Assembly: GCF_011516635.5 (NCBI RefSeq)
Contig: NZ_CP096255.1
Coordinates: 5,888,501-5,952,500, forward strand
Reading direction: 5' to 3'
DNA length: 64,000 nt
From: Bradyrhizobium barranii subsp. apii
GTDB lineage: Bacteria; Pseudomonadota; Alphaproteobacteria; Rhizobiales; Xanthobacteraceae
Shown here one piece after another: positions 45,087 through 54,261 of this stretch. A program made the position numbers and the translations under genes. How positions within the stretch are numbered: position 1 is the first letter of the stretch; the number at the start of each line of letters is the position of its first letter. The notes below the pieces were generated by a model. That model saw only the letters and a list, made by a program, of their open reading frames with translations, was not told the DNA's origin and ran no database searches.

Positions 45087-45746
45087 ATGAATTTCCTGCC
45101 GCTGTGGCGCTATCAGAACCAGCTCATCGACGGGGCCATCGTCACGCTCGAACTGACGGTGATCGCGGCGCTAGCCGGGCTTCTGATCGGCGTTGCCGGC
45201 GCGGTCGCGCTGAACGGCCGCATCACGCCGCTGCGCTGGCTGGTGCGCGGCTACATCGAGCTGTTCCGCAACACGCCGTCGCTGATCCAGATCTTCATCG
45301 TCTTCTTCGTGCTGCGGAACTTCGGCCTGAAGCTGCCGGCCTTCGAAGCCGCCGCCGTCGCGCTGTCGCTCTATTTCGGCGCCTATTCGGTCGAGATCAT
45401 CCGCGCCGGCCTCGACTCCGTGCCGAAGAACCAGATCGAGGCAGGCCAGTGCCTTGGCCTGTCGGGCTGGCAGGTGTTCCGTCACATCCTGCTGCCGCCG
45501 GCGCTGCGCAACGCCTATCCGGCCGTGACCAGCCAGTTCGTCCTGCTGCTGCTCGGCACCTCGCTCGCTTCGCAGGTCGCGGCCGACGAGCTGTTTCACG
45601 TCGCGGGCTTCATCGAGAGCCGCACCTATCGCAGCTTCGAAGTCTATGCGGTGATCTGCGTGGTCTATTTCGCGATGGCGATGTCGTTCAAGGCGCTGTT
45701 CGCCATCATCGGTCTGGCGGCCTTCCGCTGGCCGCGGCGGCGCTGA
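45087..45746 (+). CDS. Polar amino acid ABC transporter permease 1
   Basis: A 219-residue permease of the HisM/GlnP type with five membrane segments. The N-terminal GAIVTLELTVIAALAGLLIG and the EAA loop EAGQCLGLSGWQVFRHILLP are visible. Inner membrane. Second gene of the operon; pairs with the next permease. Confidence 0.93.
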   Translation: MNFLPLWRYQNQLIDGAIVTLELTVIAALAGLLIGVAGAVALNGRITPLRWLVRGYIELFRNTPSLIQIFIVFFVLRNFGLKLPAFEAAAVALSLYFGAYSVEIIRAGLDSVPKNQIEAGQCLGLSGWQVFRHILLPPALRNAYPAVTSQFVLLLLGTSLASQVAADELFHVAGFIESRTYRSFEVYAVICVVYFAMAMSFKALFAIIGLAAFRWPRRR

Positions 45747-45756
45747 GGGGAAAGCG

Positions 45757-46407
45757 ATGCGATCCTTCACCCTCATCGATTTCGTCTCGCTGTTCGCGGC
45801 GCTGCGCTGGACAGTTGCGCTGGTCGTGCTCGCGCTCGCCTTCGGTGCGCCGCTGGCGCTGGCGCTCGCCACGGGCCGCATCAGCCGCGTCGCCGGCCTG
45901 CGCTGGACGATGGCGGCGTGCATCCAGGTGATCCAGAGCGTGCCGCTGCTCGGGCTGCTGTTCTTCTTCTATTTCGGCATGCCGATGTTCCTGGGCATCC
46001 AGGTGCCGGCCCTCGTTGCCGTCACCGTCGCCTACACGCTCTACACCGCCGCCTTCCTCGGCGAGATCTGGCGCGGCGGGCTGGAAGCCGTGAAGCAGGC
46101 GCAATGGGAGGCAGGCAGCTGTCTCGGCCTCTCGGCCTGGCAGCAATTCCGTCACATCATCGCGCCGCAGGCGCTGCGGCTGTCGCTGCCGCCGACCGTC
46201 GGATTCCTGGTGCAGCTCATCAAGGGCACCTCGCTCGCCTCGATCCTCGGCTTCGTCGAGCTTGCCCGCGCCGGGCAAGTGGTGAGCGCGGCGACGTTCC
46301 AGCCGCTGCTCACCTACGCGCTGGTCGCCGCGATCTATTTCGCGCTGTGCCTGCCGCTCACGCTCTGGTCCCGCTCTCTGGAGGCCCGCCTCGATGGCTC
46401 TCGTTGA
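45757..46407 (+). CDS. Polar amino acid ABC transporter permease 2
   Basis: A 216-residue permease with the same architecture: VIQSVPLLGLLFFFYFGMP and the EAA loop EAGSCLGLSAWQQFRHIIAP. Its end overlaps the ATPase gene start by 14 bp. It should form a heterodimer with permease 1. Confidence 0.93.
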   Translation: MRSFTLIDFVSLFAALRWTVALVVLALAFGAPLALALATGRISRVAGLRWTMAACIQVIQSVPLLGLLFFFYFGMPMFLGIQVPALVAVTVAYTLYTAAFLGEIWRGGLEAVKQAQWEAGSCLGLSAWQQFRHIIAPQALRLSLPPTVGFLVQLIKGTSLASILGFVELARAGQVVSAATFQPLLTYALVAAIYFALCLPLTLWSRSLEARLDGSR

Positions 46408-47122
46408 AATCCGCGACGTGCACAAGACATTCGGCAAGGTCGAGGTGCTCAAGGGCGTCTCGCTCGACGTCGAGGAAGGCGAAATCGTCACGATCATCGG
46501 CCGCTCCGGCTCGGGCAAGTCGACCCTGCTCCGCTGCATCAATGCGCTGGAGAGCGTCGATTCCGGCGAGATCCGCGTCGAGGGCGAGAAGGTCCACGCC
46601 AGGATGCCTGACCTGAAGGCATTCCGTCAGCGCGTCGGCATCGTGTTCCAGGCTTTCAATTTGTTTCCGCATCTGAAAGTCGAGCGCAACATCACGCTCG
46701 CTCCGCTCCTCACCGGCCGTATCGACAAGGCCCGCGCGCGGGCGCTGGCCGAGGACGTGCTGACCAGGGTCGGCCTCGCCGACAAGATCGACGCCTGGCC
46801 GGAGCAGCTCTCCGGCGGCCAGCAGCAGCGCGTCGCCATCGCGCGCTGCCTCGCCATGGCCCCTCACCTCATGCTGTTCGACGAGGTCACCTCCGCGCTT
46901 GACCCCGAGCTCGTCGGCGAAGTCCTGAAGGTGATGGAGGCGATGGCGAAGCAGGGCATGACCATGATCCTCGTCACTCACGAGATGGGCTTTGCCCGCA
47001 ACGTCGCCGACCGCATCGTCTTCATGCATCAGGGCCGCGTCTGGGAACAGGGAACGCCGGCAAAGCTGTTCGCCAATCCTGAAACCCCCGAGCTCGCCAG
47101 CTTCATCGCGTCCGCCAAATAA
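46394..47122 (+). CDS. Polar amino acid ABC transporter ATP-binding protein
   Basis: A 242-residue ATPase of the GlnQ type. Walker A IGRSGSGKSTLLR, Q-loop VFQAFNLFPHL, signature LSGGQQQRVAIARCLA, Walker B LMLFDEVTSALDPE and switch His VTHEMGFARNVADR are all intact. It energises the two permeases encoded upstream. Confidence 0.95.
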   Translation: MALVEIRDVHKTFGKVEVLKGVSLDVEEGEIVTIIGRSGSGKSTLLRCINALESVDSGEIRVEGEKVHARMPDLKAFRQRVGIVFQAFNLFPHLKVERNITLAPLLTGRIDKARARALAEDVLTRVGLADKIDAWPEQLSGGQQQRVAIARCLAMAPHLMLFDEVTSALDPELVGEVLKVMEAMAKQGMTMILVTHEMGFARNVADRIVFMHQGRVWEQGTPAKLFANPETPELASFIASAK

Positions 47123-47153
47123 CCATCCACCAATCCCCGATCAGGAGAGAGCC

Positions 47154-47951
47154 ATGACACCACTGAAATCCCTCTTTGCGATCGCAGCCACCGCGCTCGC
47201 CGTGCTCGCTGCCCCCACTCTCGCGCAAGCCGACAAGCTCCAGGACGTGCTCGGCGCGGGCAAGCTGCGCGTCGGCCTGCTGACCGATGCCGCGCCGTGG
47301 GGCTTCAAGGACGACAAGGGCGAGATCGCGGGCCTCGACGCCGATCTCGCCCGGCTGATCGCCGCCGACATGGGCGTGAAGCTCGAGCTCGTGCCGGTGA
47401 CGGGCGCAGCGCGCATCCCGAGCCTGCTCTCCGACAAGATCGATATCCTGATCGCGGGCCTCGGCGCGACGCCCGAGCACGCCCAGCAGGTGATGTTCTC
47501 GCAGCCCTATGCGGTGGTGAATCTCGGCGTCTATGGCGCCAAGGCAATTCCGGCCGCGACCGGCAAGAAGCCCGACAATCTCGATGGCCGCAGCGTTGCG
47601 GTGGCCAAGGGCTCGACGCTCGACGTCTGGCTCACCGACAACGCGCCGAAGGTGAAGCTGGTGCGCTTCGAGGACACGCCGGCCGCGCTCGCCGCGTTTC
47701 TCGCAGGACAAGCCGACACCTTTGCCGAGAACAGTGCCATCGCGTTGAAGGTTCAGGACCAGAACCCGACCAAGGAGGTCGAGCTGAAATTCCTGATCCG
47801 CCAGTCGCCAGCCCATGTCGGCGTGCGCCAGGGCGAGCAGAACTTGCTCAACTGGATCAACACCGACATCTTCTTCAACAAGCTCAACGGCAAGCTCGGC
47901 GCACTTCAGCTGAAATGGTTCAAGGAAGAGCAGACGCTGCCGACGCTGTGA
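47154..47951 (+). CDS. Polar amino acid ABC transporter substrate-binding protein
   Basis: A 265-residue periplasmic protein. The signal peptide MTPLKSLFAIAATALAVLAA ends at TLAQA-DK (about residue 26). The mature start KLRVGLLTDAAPWGFKDDKG and GLDADLARLIAADMGVKLEL match the PBP2 family. AGGAGAG lies 5 bp before the ATG. A hairpin follows the stop, likely raising its mRNA level over distal genes. Ligand: probably an amino acid or derivative. Confidence 0.92.
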   Translation: MTPLKSLFAIAATALAVLAAPTLAQADKLQDVLGAGKLRVGLLTDAAPWGFKDDKGEIAGLDADLARLIAADMGVKLELVPVTGAARIPSLLSDKIDILIAGLGATPEHAQQVMFSQPYAVVNLGVYGAKAIPAATGKKPDNLDGRSVAVAKGSTLDVWLTDNAPKVKLVRFEDTPAALAAFLAGQADTFAENSAIALKVQDQNPTKEVELKFLIRQSPAHVGVRQGEQNLLNWINTDIFFNKLNGKLGALQLKWFKEEQTLPTL

Positions 47952-47961
47952 ACTAGCACAC

Positions 47962-47985
47962 GGCTCCCGCACCAATGTGGGAGCC
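47962..47985 (+). terminator. Hairpin between binding-protein and ridA-like genes
   Basis: GGCTCCCGCA-CCAA-TGTGGGAGCC, a 10-bp stem with one G-U pair and no T-run. It is more likely an mRNA-stabilising or attenuating hairpin within the operon than a full terminator. Confidence 0.6.
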
Positions 47986-48009
47986 AAGCTTCACGAGGAG
48001 AATTTTGAG

Positions 48010-48354
48010 ATGATCAAACGTTACGTCGTCGGCTCGCGCATGAGCCAGGCCGTCGCCGCCGGCGGTATGGTGCACATCGCCGGCCAGGTCGCTGACGACC
48101 GCAAGGCCGGCATCGTGTCGCAGACCCAGCAGGTGCTCGCCAAGATCGACGCGTTGCTGAAGGAAGCGGGCTCCGACCGGTCGAAGCTAATCGCGGTCAA
48201 CGTCTTCCTGCCTCATATCACCGACTTCGACACCATGAACTCGGTCTACGATGCCTGGATCGATCCGGCCAACCCGCCGGCCCGCGCCTGCGTCGAAGCC
48301 CGCCTCGCCGATCCCGACCTGCGCGTCGAGATGACCGTTGTCGCCTTGCTGTAA
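48010..48354 (+). CDS. RidA family protein
   Basis: A 114-residue RidA-like protein (YVVGSRMSQAVAAGGMVHIA; VNVFLPHITDFDTMNSVYDAW; PPARACVEARLADPDLRVEM, where the Arg before CVEARL is the imine-deaminating Arg). RidA removes reactive enamine/imine intermediates made by PLP lyases, which fits with the first gene of the operon. GAGGAG lies 9 bp before the ATG. Confidence 0.9.
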   Translation: MIKRYVVGSRMSQAVAAGGMVHIAGQVADDRKAGIVSQTQQVLAKIDALLKEAGSDRSKLIAVNVFLPHITDFDTMNSVYDAWIDPANPPARACVEARLADPDLRVEMTVVALL

Positions 48355-48421
48355 AGCCAAGGCACCGCCACCCTTTCAACCTTTGGCCGGCGCCGGCGAC
48401 GGCGCGGCCGCGAGGCAAGCC

Positions 48422-49450
48422 ATGCATACCGGACTTTTCCACGAGATCGATTTCGAGAAAGACCAGAAATGGTCGGGCCATCTCGGCATTCCCTTCTCGA
48501 TCGATCGCTCCCCCTACTACCAGCTCAAGATCCCGATCTTCCGGATCAGGAACGGCGCCGGGCCAAAACTGCTTTTGATGGCCGGCAATCACGGCGACGA
48601 ATATGAGGGCGAGATCGCGCTGACGCGGCTGTATCGCCGGCTCGATGCAAAGGACGTCAAAGGCGAGATCACCATCCTGCCCTTCGCCAATTGGCCGGCC
48701 GTGATGGCGGCGCGGCGCCGCTCGCCGCTCGACGAAGGCAACCTCAACCGCGCCTTCCCCGGCGATGCCGCGGGCACGCCGACGTTCCGGCTTGCGCACT
48801 TCCTCGAGCACGAGCTGTTTCCGCGGCACGAAGTCGTCTTCGACATCCATTCCGGCGGCACCTCGATGGCGCATGTGCCTTGCGCGCTGATCGAGCGGCA
48901 GGGCACGCCCGAGATGTTCGGCCACGCGCTGCGCCTGATGGAGGGGTTGGGGATGCCCTTCGCCTTCGTCGCCGAAAACGGCGCGACCGCTCCGACCTCG
49001 ATGGCCGCGGCTGCACGCGCCGGCGCGATCGGGCTCTCCGGTGAATTCGGCGGCGGCGGCACCGTCACGCCGCAGACCATGGCGCTCACGGCGCGCGCGA
49101 TCGACCGGCTGTTGCTCGCGCTCAGCATCGTCCAGGCGCCGGTGCTGGGCCCTCACGCGCCGGTCGAGCGCGCCACCGAATTGCTGGCGCTGCAAAGCCA
49201 TGCGCAGGCGGTGTTCGCGACCCGTCGCGGCTGGTTCGAGCCCGCCGTCATGGTCGGCACGCGGGTTGCGGCCGGCGACGTCGCCGGCTGGTACCATGAT
49301 TTCGAGCGCCCGGAGCTGCCGGAAGAGGTGCTGCGCTTCCCCGCCGACGGCATCGTGATCTCGCAGCGCCTGCACACCGACAGCCAGAGCGGCGACTGCC
49401 TGGTCCAGGTCGGCCGCGCGCTGTCGCGCGACGAGCTGCCGGCGCGCTGA
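48422..49450 (+). CDS. Zinc deacylase, succinylglutamate desuccinylase/aspartoacylase family (DoeB-like)
   Basis: A 342-residue M14-like zinc enzyme. Metal ligands are His and Glu in MAGNHGDEYEGE and His in VVFDIHSGG; the Arg/Asn substrate signature is DEGNLNRAFPG. The C-terminal barrel contains the GWYHDFERPELP region. It resembles DoeB, which deacetylates N-acetyl-diaminobutyrate in ectoine degradation, but other ectoine genes are absent. It probably removes an acyl group from an N-acyl amino acid taken up by the transporter. Confidence 0.87.
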   Translation: MHTGLFHEIDFEKDQKWSGHLGIPFSIDRSPYYQLKIPIFRIRNGAGPKLLLMAGNHGDEYEGEIALTRLYRRLDAKDVKGEITILPFANWPAVMAARRRSPLDEGNLNRAFPGDAAGTPTFRLAHFLEHELFPRHEVVFDIHSGGTSMAHVPCALIERQGTPEMFGHALRLMEGLGMPFAFVAENGATAPTSMAAAARAGAIGLSGEFGGGGTVTPQTMALTARAIDRLLLALSIVQAPVLGPHAPVERATELLALQSHAQAVFATRRGWFEPAVMVGTRVAAGDVAGWYHDFERPELPEEVLRFPADGIVISQRLHTDSQSGDCLVQVGRALSRDELPAR

Positions 49451-49491
49451 GTTTTGGAGACGATACCGACTGCGATTACACTCGGGATTCG

Positions 49492-50556
49492 ATGACCGAT
49501 CCGGCAAAGCCGACCTATGACGACGTTGTGCGCATTCCAGCGCCGCCCGGCCGCGCCAGCGCGAGCGGGCGGCCGCCGCGCATCGAGGAGGTCGCGGAGC
49601 GTGCGGGCGTCGCGCCGATCACGGTGTCGCGGGTGCTACGCCACCCCGAGAAGGTCAATCGCGAGACTCGCGAGCGTATCCTCGAAGTGATCGAGGCGAC
49701 CGGTTACGCCTCCAACCCGCATGCGCGCGCGCTGCGCTCGGGGCGCTCGAATGTGGTGATGGCCTTCGTCTCCAACATTCTCAGCCAGCAGTTCGGGCTC
49801 GCGGTGCGCAGCTTCGCCGCCACGCTGGAGCCGGAAGGCTTCGAGGTGCTGGTCGGCCAGACCTCCTACTCCTATGCCAAGGAAGTCGCGATGATCCATT
49901 CGCTGCGCGGCATCCGCCCCGCAGCAGCGATGTTCACCGGCGTGATCGAGCTCGAGGAGAATCGCGCCGCGCTGCTCGAGCTCGGCATTCCCGTGATCGA
50001 GACCTGGGCGTTTCCGCGCGACCCCATCGACATGCTGGTCGGCCTGCCCAATGCGGATGCCGGCGCGATGGCGGCGCGCAGGCTGGCTGAGGGCGGACAT
50101 CGCCGCGTCGCCTTCATCGGACGCAGCAGCGGCCGTGGCGCGCTGCGCCGCGACGGTTTTCGGGACGCAGCGGCAAAGCTCGGCCTCAAGATCGTCCACG
50201 AGATCGGCGTCGGTGAGATCACGGGCCTCGTCGACGGCCGCGCCGCCTTCACCGCCCTGCTCGAACGCGGCGGCGACGTCGATGCGGTGTTCTGCGCCAA
50301 CGATCTGCTCGCGACCGGCGCGCTGATCGAGGCCCGCGCCCGCGGCCTCTCGGTGCCGCGCGATCTGGCGCTGCTCGGCTTCGGCGACAACGACGTCGCC
50401 GATCAGATCACGCCCGGTCTCACCACCATCTCGTTCGATGCGGCGGCCGTGGGACGGATCGCGGGCGAACTGCTTCTGGCGCGGCTATCAGGCACGCCGC
50501 GCGCCGAGCAGCGGCTCGCCGTCGAGCTGTTCCTGGTCGAGCGCGGCAGCGTCTGA
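49492..50556 (+). CDS. LacI family transcriptional regulator
   Basis: A 354-residue LacI regulator. The helix-turn-helix RIEEVAERAGVAPITVSRVL begins at about residue 30 after a polar extension; the hinge is NPHARALRSGRSNVV. The periplasmic-binding-like core follows, with VFCANDLLATGALIEA. As last gene of the operon it is the likely repressor acting at the 43713 palindrome. Confidence 0.93.
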   Translation: MTDPAKPTYDDVVRIPAPPGRASASGRPPRIEEVAERAGVAPITVSRVLRHPEKVNRETRERILEVIEATGYASNPHARALRSGRSNVVMAFVSNILSQQFGLAVRSFAATLEPEGFEVLVGQTSYSYAKEVAMIHSLRGIRPAAAMFTGVIELEENRAALLELGIPVIETWAFPRDPIDMLVGLPNADAGAMAARRLAEGGHRRVAFIGRSSGRGALRRDGFRDAAAKLGLKIVHEIGVGEITGLVDGRAAFTALLERGGDVDAVFCANDLLATGALIEARARGLSVPRDLALLGFGDNDVADQITPGLTTISFDAAAVGRIAGELLLARLSGTPRAEQRLAVELFLVERGSV

Positions 50557-50860
50557 GGATCGCGGATCAGGCGATGGTCTTGAGATCCTGCTGGATCGCA
50601 GCCAGCAGCGATTGCAGCGCATCGCTGTTCACCGGCCTCGCCTCCGCCTTCGCAGGCTGGACCTTGTCAGGCTGCGCAGCTTTGCCCGGACGTTTCGGGA
50701 ATGGCGGTGGTGGCGCCGGCATCGCGGCTGGCGTGAAATCGCCCTCCTCGTCGACGTGGACGAACTTGCCATGGATGACGTCGTCGCGACGGCCCATGAC
50801 GAACAGGGTCGCCCAATAGCCGGCAGCCAGAAGGATTACGCTGAAAATACCAATCTCTAA

Positions 50861-51796
50861 GAGTCTGTCCGGAAAGATTACCTTGGATTGCATAGCTTTC
50901 GCAGCATGAGTCGGATGGAGGCCAGCTTGAGAAAGGCGAGCGCCCTGTGATTGAAGCATTCCCAATCTTTGGACAGTCTTCGGCATCGCCCGAGCCAGGC
51001 AAAGGTACGCTCGACGATCCAGCGTTTGGGCAAGACGACGAAACGGTGAGCCTGATCGGAGCGTTTGACGATTTCGAGGTTCACGCGCTTCAGAGCGCTA
51101 CGCAGCCCCTTCTGGAAATGTGGCCCTTGATATCCGCCGTCGGCGTAGAGCTTCAGAAGAAAGGGATAGAGGCCGAACAACGTTGCCATCAGGAGCACGC
51201 CGCCGTCGCGATCCTGGATGTCCGCCGCATGCACGATGGCGTGCATCAAGAGGCCTTGCGTGTCGACGAGAATGTGCCGCTTCTTGCCCTTGATCTTCTT
51301 GCCCGCGTCGTAGCCATGGAGATCATGAGGCCCCCTTTTTCAGCGCTTTTCACGCTCTGGCTATCGATGATGGCGGCGGTGGGAGAAGCCTCGCGCTCGG
51401 CCCTTTCGCGACATTCGACATAGAGGGCGTGATGAATTTTATCGAGCGTGCCGTTCCAGCTCCACAGATCGAAGTAGCCATACAGCGTCGAGCGCGGCGG
51501 CAGGTCCTTGGGGATCGCGCGCCACTGGCAACCTGTGCTCAGGATGTACATCAGCCCGTTGGCAATCTCGCGCAGGTCCACCGTACGCTTGTTGCCGCCG
51601 CGCTTGGCCGGCGGGATGCGAGGCGCGATCAGCGCCCACTCCTCGTCGGTCAAGTCGCTCGGATAGCGCAGGCGGCTGCGGTCGTAGCGTGCACGGTTCT
51701 CGGTAGTCCACATTGGCGGCGCGTCCCCATCGAATCAGGCCGCTCACCTTGAATCACAACCGATTCATTCGACTCAACATGTTTTGGAACAGACAC
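50861..51796 (-). mobile_element. IS5-family (IS427-like) insertion sequence, copy B
   Basis: A 936-bp element with ends GAGTCTGTCCGG and GTGTCTGTTCCA (inverted). The target duplication TAA lies at 50858-50860 and 51797-51799. This TAA is part of the CTAA target duplication of the neighbouring IS701 element. Intact copy. Confidence 0.93.
50878..51713 (-). CDS. IS5-family transposase, copy B, two frames
   Basis: Frame 1 (51713 to 51246; MWTTENRARYDRSRLRYPSD) and frame 2 (to 50878) overlap. The shift site is probably A5G5 at 51331-51340 (coding strand GAAAAAGGGGGCC): moving by -1 continues as HDLHGYDAGKKIKGKKRHIL into frame 2. The three catalytic residues lie on both sides: IIDSQSV in frame 1; ADGGYQG and VERTFAWLGRCRRLSKDWE in frame 2. 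Intact C-terminus. Confidence 0.88.
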
Positions 51797-51799
51797 TAA

Positions 51800-53321
51800 T
51801 CTTACTGCGTCACAAACGGTGGTCTGTGAAATGGGCGAACTTGATTGCACAACAAGGACATCTCGACAACGTTCGGACCAGCCCTTGTTCGAGTCGCCGT
51901 CGCATCGTCGTGATCGAATTTGGAATGTGACGTTGGGTCCGTAGCGGCAGAACCGCGGGGTCTGTAATCCGCGGAAACGCGAGCGAGCGGGATCGGCCGG
52001 GCGCGCCGAGCGCCCGAGGGGGGAAACGCCTCCCGCTCGGAGATCAGGAATCCGAAGGCTGCAATGCACATCGTTGCGTGATGATGAAAGCCGCGCCAGC
52101 CGCGTCCCTCGAAGTGGCCAAGCCCGACCTCCTGCTTGAGTTCCTGATAGTCGCGTTCGATGCGCCAGCGCAATTTAGCCGTCTCTACGAGAGTCCGGAA
52201 TGCCACATCCTCCGGCAATGTCGAGAGCCAGTATTTGGTAGGCTGGTCCTCGCCTTTCGGCCATTCGATCAGCAACCATTCCTCCAACCGCTGGGTGGTT
52301 TGCCAATAATCACGGTGCGCGGCACGGACCCGCACGCGGGCAAAGCGCGAGCTCAGCTTTTCGTTCGTTCCTTGCCGCCACGTGATGGTGCGCCAAGCTT
52401 TGGCCGGCAGGCCGATCGCGAGCGCTTTAACGGCGGCCGGCCGACGCTGACGGTTGCGGCGCATCAGTTTCGGGGGACGGCCGCGGCCCGACCATGGCTT
52501 CGGCGGCAAGGGACCGGTGCCGGGCGCCCATACCGTTGTGCTCGACAGAAGACCCGCCACATAGGTCAATCCCAGCGCCGTGATCTCCGTGCGCAGATCG
52601 CTGTTGTTGCCATAGCCCGCGTCCATCAGCACGACACCACGCGGAAGGCCGGTCGCACAGGCCCACCGCAACTGCTCCAGCGCGATCTCCGGCTTGGTCC
52701 GGAAGCCGACTTCGGCAGGAATGCCCACCTTGCGCCGCCGATCGCAATCCTCAGTCCATTCCTTCGGAAGATAAAGGCGGTAGGCAACAGGCAGGCTGGC
52801 GTGGTGATTGGCAATCGATAATGACACCGCCACCTGGCAATTATCCTGCTTGCCGAGCTGCCCGCAATATTGCCGTGCAACTCCAACCGAATGTCGCCCC
52901 TGCTTGGGAAATCCGGTGTCATCGATGATCCAAGCTTCGATCGGGCCCTGGCGTTCGATCGCCGGCAGGACCATCTCTCGTACCTTGCCCAGCACCTTCT
53001 CATCCGACCAGGCGCCGCTGCCGACGAAATGCAGCAGCGATTGATGTTGGGCGGCCGTCCGTTCCGGAGCCGTCATCGCCGCCATTGGCTCCACGCTCTT
53101 ACGACCGCCACAGGCCATGAGGCCGACGCGATAGTCGCGCAGCGGTGCCTTCCGATCAGCATGACCGATGACGCTGGCAAGCCCTTCCAAATACGTCGCA
53201 AATCGCATCTCACTGGTCTTGGTGCCACGCCCGCTCATGTAGCCTCCTCGGCTGATGGTCCATGCTTCAACCATCGCTGATTCCGGCCGGATAAAGCCTG
53301 CGGTTTTGTGACTCAGTCGTA
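51800..53321 (-). mobile_element. IS701-family insertion sequence
   Basis: A 1522-bp element with ends TCTTACTGCGTCACAAA and, inverted, TACGACTGAGTCACAAA (13 of 17 identical). Its target duplication is CTAA (50857-50860 and 53322-53325), a YTAR site. Each CTAA has since been split by an IS5-family copy. Confidence 0.88.
51802..53238 (-). CDS. IS701-family transposase
   Basis: A 478-residue DDE transposase. Visible landmarks: AWIIDDTGFPKQGRHSVGVA (first Asp, with the KQG following), LPRGVVLMDAGYGNNSDLR (second Asp) and LRWRIERDYQELKQEVGLGHFEGRGWRGFHHH in part (Glu). AGGAGG lies 5 bp before the ATG, deciding the start. The stop codon is inside the element end. Complete. Confidence 0.93.
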   Translation of the reverse strand: MSGRGTKTSEMRFATYLEGLASVIGHADRKAPLRDYRVGLMACGGRKSVEPMAAMTAPERTAAQHQSLLHFVGSGAWSDEKVLGKVREMVLPAIERQGPIEAWIIDDTGFPKQGRHSVGVARQYCGQLGKQDNCQVAVSLSIANHHASLPVAYRLYLPKEWTEDCDRRRKVGIPAEVGFRTKPEIALEQLRWACATGLPRGVVLMDAGYGNNSDLRTEITALGLTYVAGLLSSTTVWAPGTGPLPPKPWSGRGRPPKLMRRNRQRRPAAVKALAIGLPAKAWRTITWRQGTNEKLSSRFARVRVRAAHRDYWQTTQRLEEWLLIEWPKGEDQPTKYWLSTLPEDVAFRTLVETAKLRWRIERDYQELKQEVGLGHFEGRGWRGFHHHATMCIAAFGFLISEREAFPPSGARRARPIPLARVSADYRPRGSAATDPTSHSKFDHDDATATRTRAGPNVVEMSLLCNQVRPFHRPPFVTQ

Positions 53322-53325
53322 CTAA

Positions 53326-54261
53326 GAGTCTGTCCGGAAAGATTACCTTGGATTGCATAGCTTTCGCAGCATGAGTCGGATGGAGGCCAGCTTGAGAAAG
53401 GCGAGCGCCCTGTGATTGAAGCATTCCCAATCTTTGGACAGTCTTCGGCATCGCCCGAGCCAGGCAAAGGTACGCTCGACGATCCAGCGTTTGGGCAAGA
53501 CGACGAAACGGTGAGCCTGATCGGAGCGTTTGACGATTTCGAGGTTCACGCGCTTCAGAGCGCTACGCAGCCCCTTCTGGAAATGTGGCCCTTGATATCC
53601 GCCGTCGGCGTAGAGCTTCAGAAGAAAGGGATAGAGGCCGAACAACGTTGCCATCAGGAGCACGCCGCCGTCGCGATCCTGGATGTCCGCCGCATGCACG
53701 ATGGCGTGCATCAAGAGGCCTTGCGTGTCGACGAGAATGTGCCGCTTCTTGCCCTTGATCTTCTTGCCCGCGTCGTAGCCATGGAGATCATGAGGCCCCC
53801 TTTTTCAGCGCTTTTCACGCTCTGGCTATCGATGATGGCGGCGGTGGGAGAAGCCTCGCGCTCGGCCCTTTCGCGACATTCGACATAGAGGGCGTGATGA
53901 ATTTTATCGAGCGTGCCGTTCCAGCTCCACAGATCGAAGTAGCCATACAGCGTCGAGCGCGGCGGCAGGTCCTTGGGGATCGCGCGCCACTGGCAACCTG
54001 TGCTCAGGATGTACATCAGCCCGTTGGCAATCTCGCGCAGGTCCACCGTACGCTTGTTGCCGCCGCGCTTGGCCGGCGGGATGCGAGGCGCGATCAGCGC
54101 CCACTCCTCGTCGGTCAAGTCGCTCGGATAGCGCAGGCGGCTGCGGTCGTAGCGTGCACGGTTCTCGGTAGTCCACATTGGCGGCGCGTCCCCATCGAAT
54201 CAGGCCGCTCACCTTGAATCACAACCGATTCATTCGACTCAACATGTTTTGGAACAGACAC
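53326..54261 (-). mobile_element. IS5-family (IS427-like) insertion sequence, copy C
   Basis: A 936-bp element, apparently identical to copy B, with TAA duplications at 53323-53325 and 54262-54264. Same orientation as copy B. It occupies the other CTAA duplication of the IS701 element. Confidence 0.93.
53343..54178 (-). CDS. IS5-family transposase, copy C, two frames
   Basis: The same two-frame structure as copy B: frame 1 from 54178 to 53711, frame 2 to 53343, with the A5G5 shift site at 53796-53805. All three catalytic residues are present and the C-terminus is intact. Confidence 0.88.

Noticed and set aside
48218..49507. 429-codon open frame on the - strand
   Set aside because: Antisense to the deacylase and RidA genes; no motif.
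50861..54261. Composite transposon made of two IS5 copies around the IS701 gene
   Set aside because: Each IS5 copy has its own TAA duplication and the outer sites are explained by the IS701 CTAA duplication, so independent insertions are the simpler reading.
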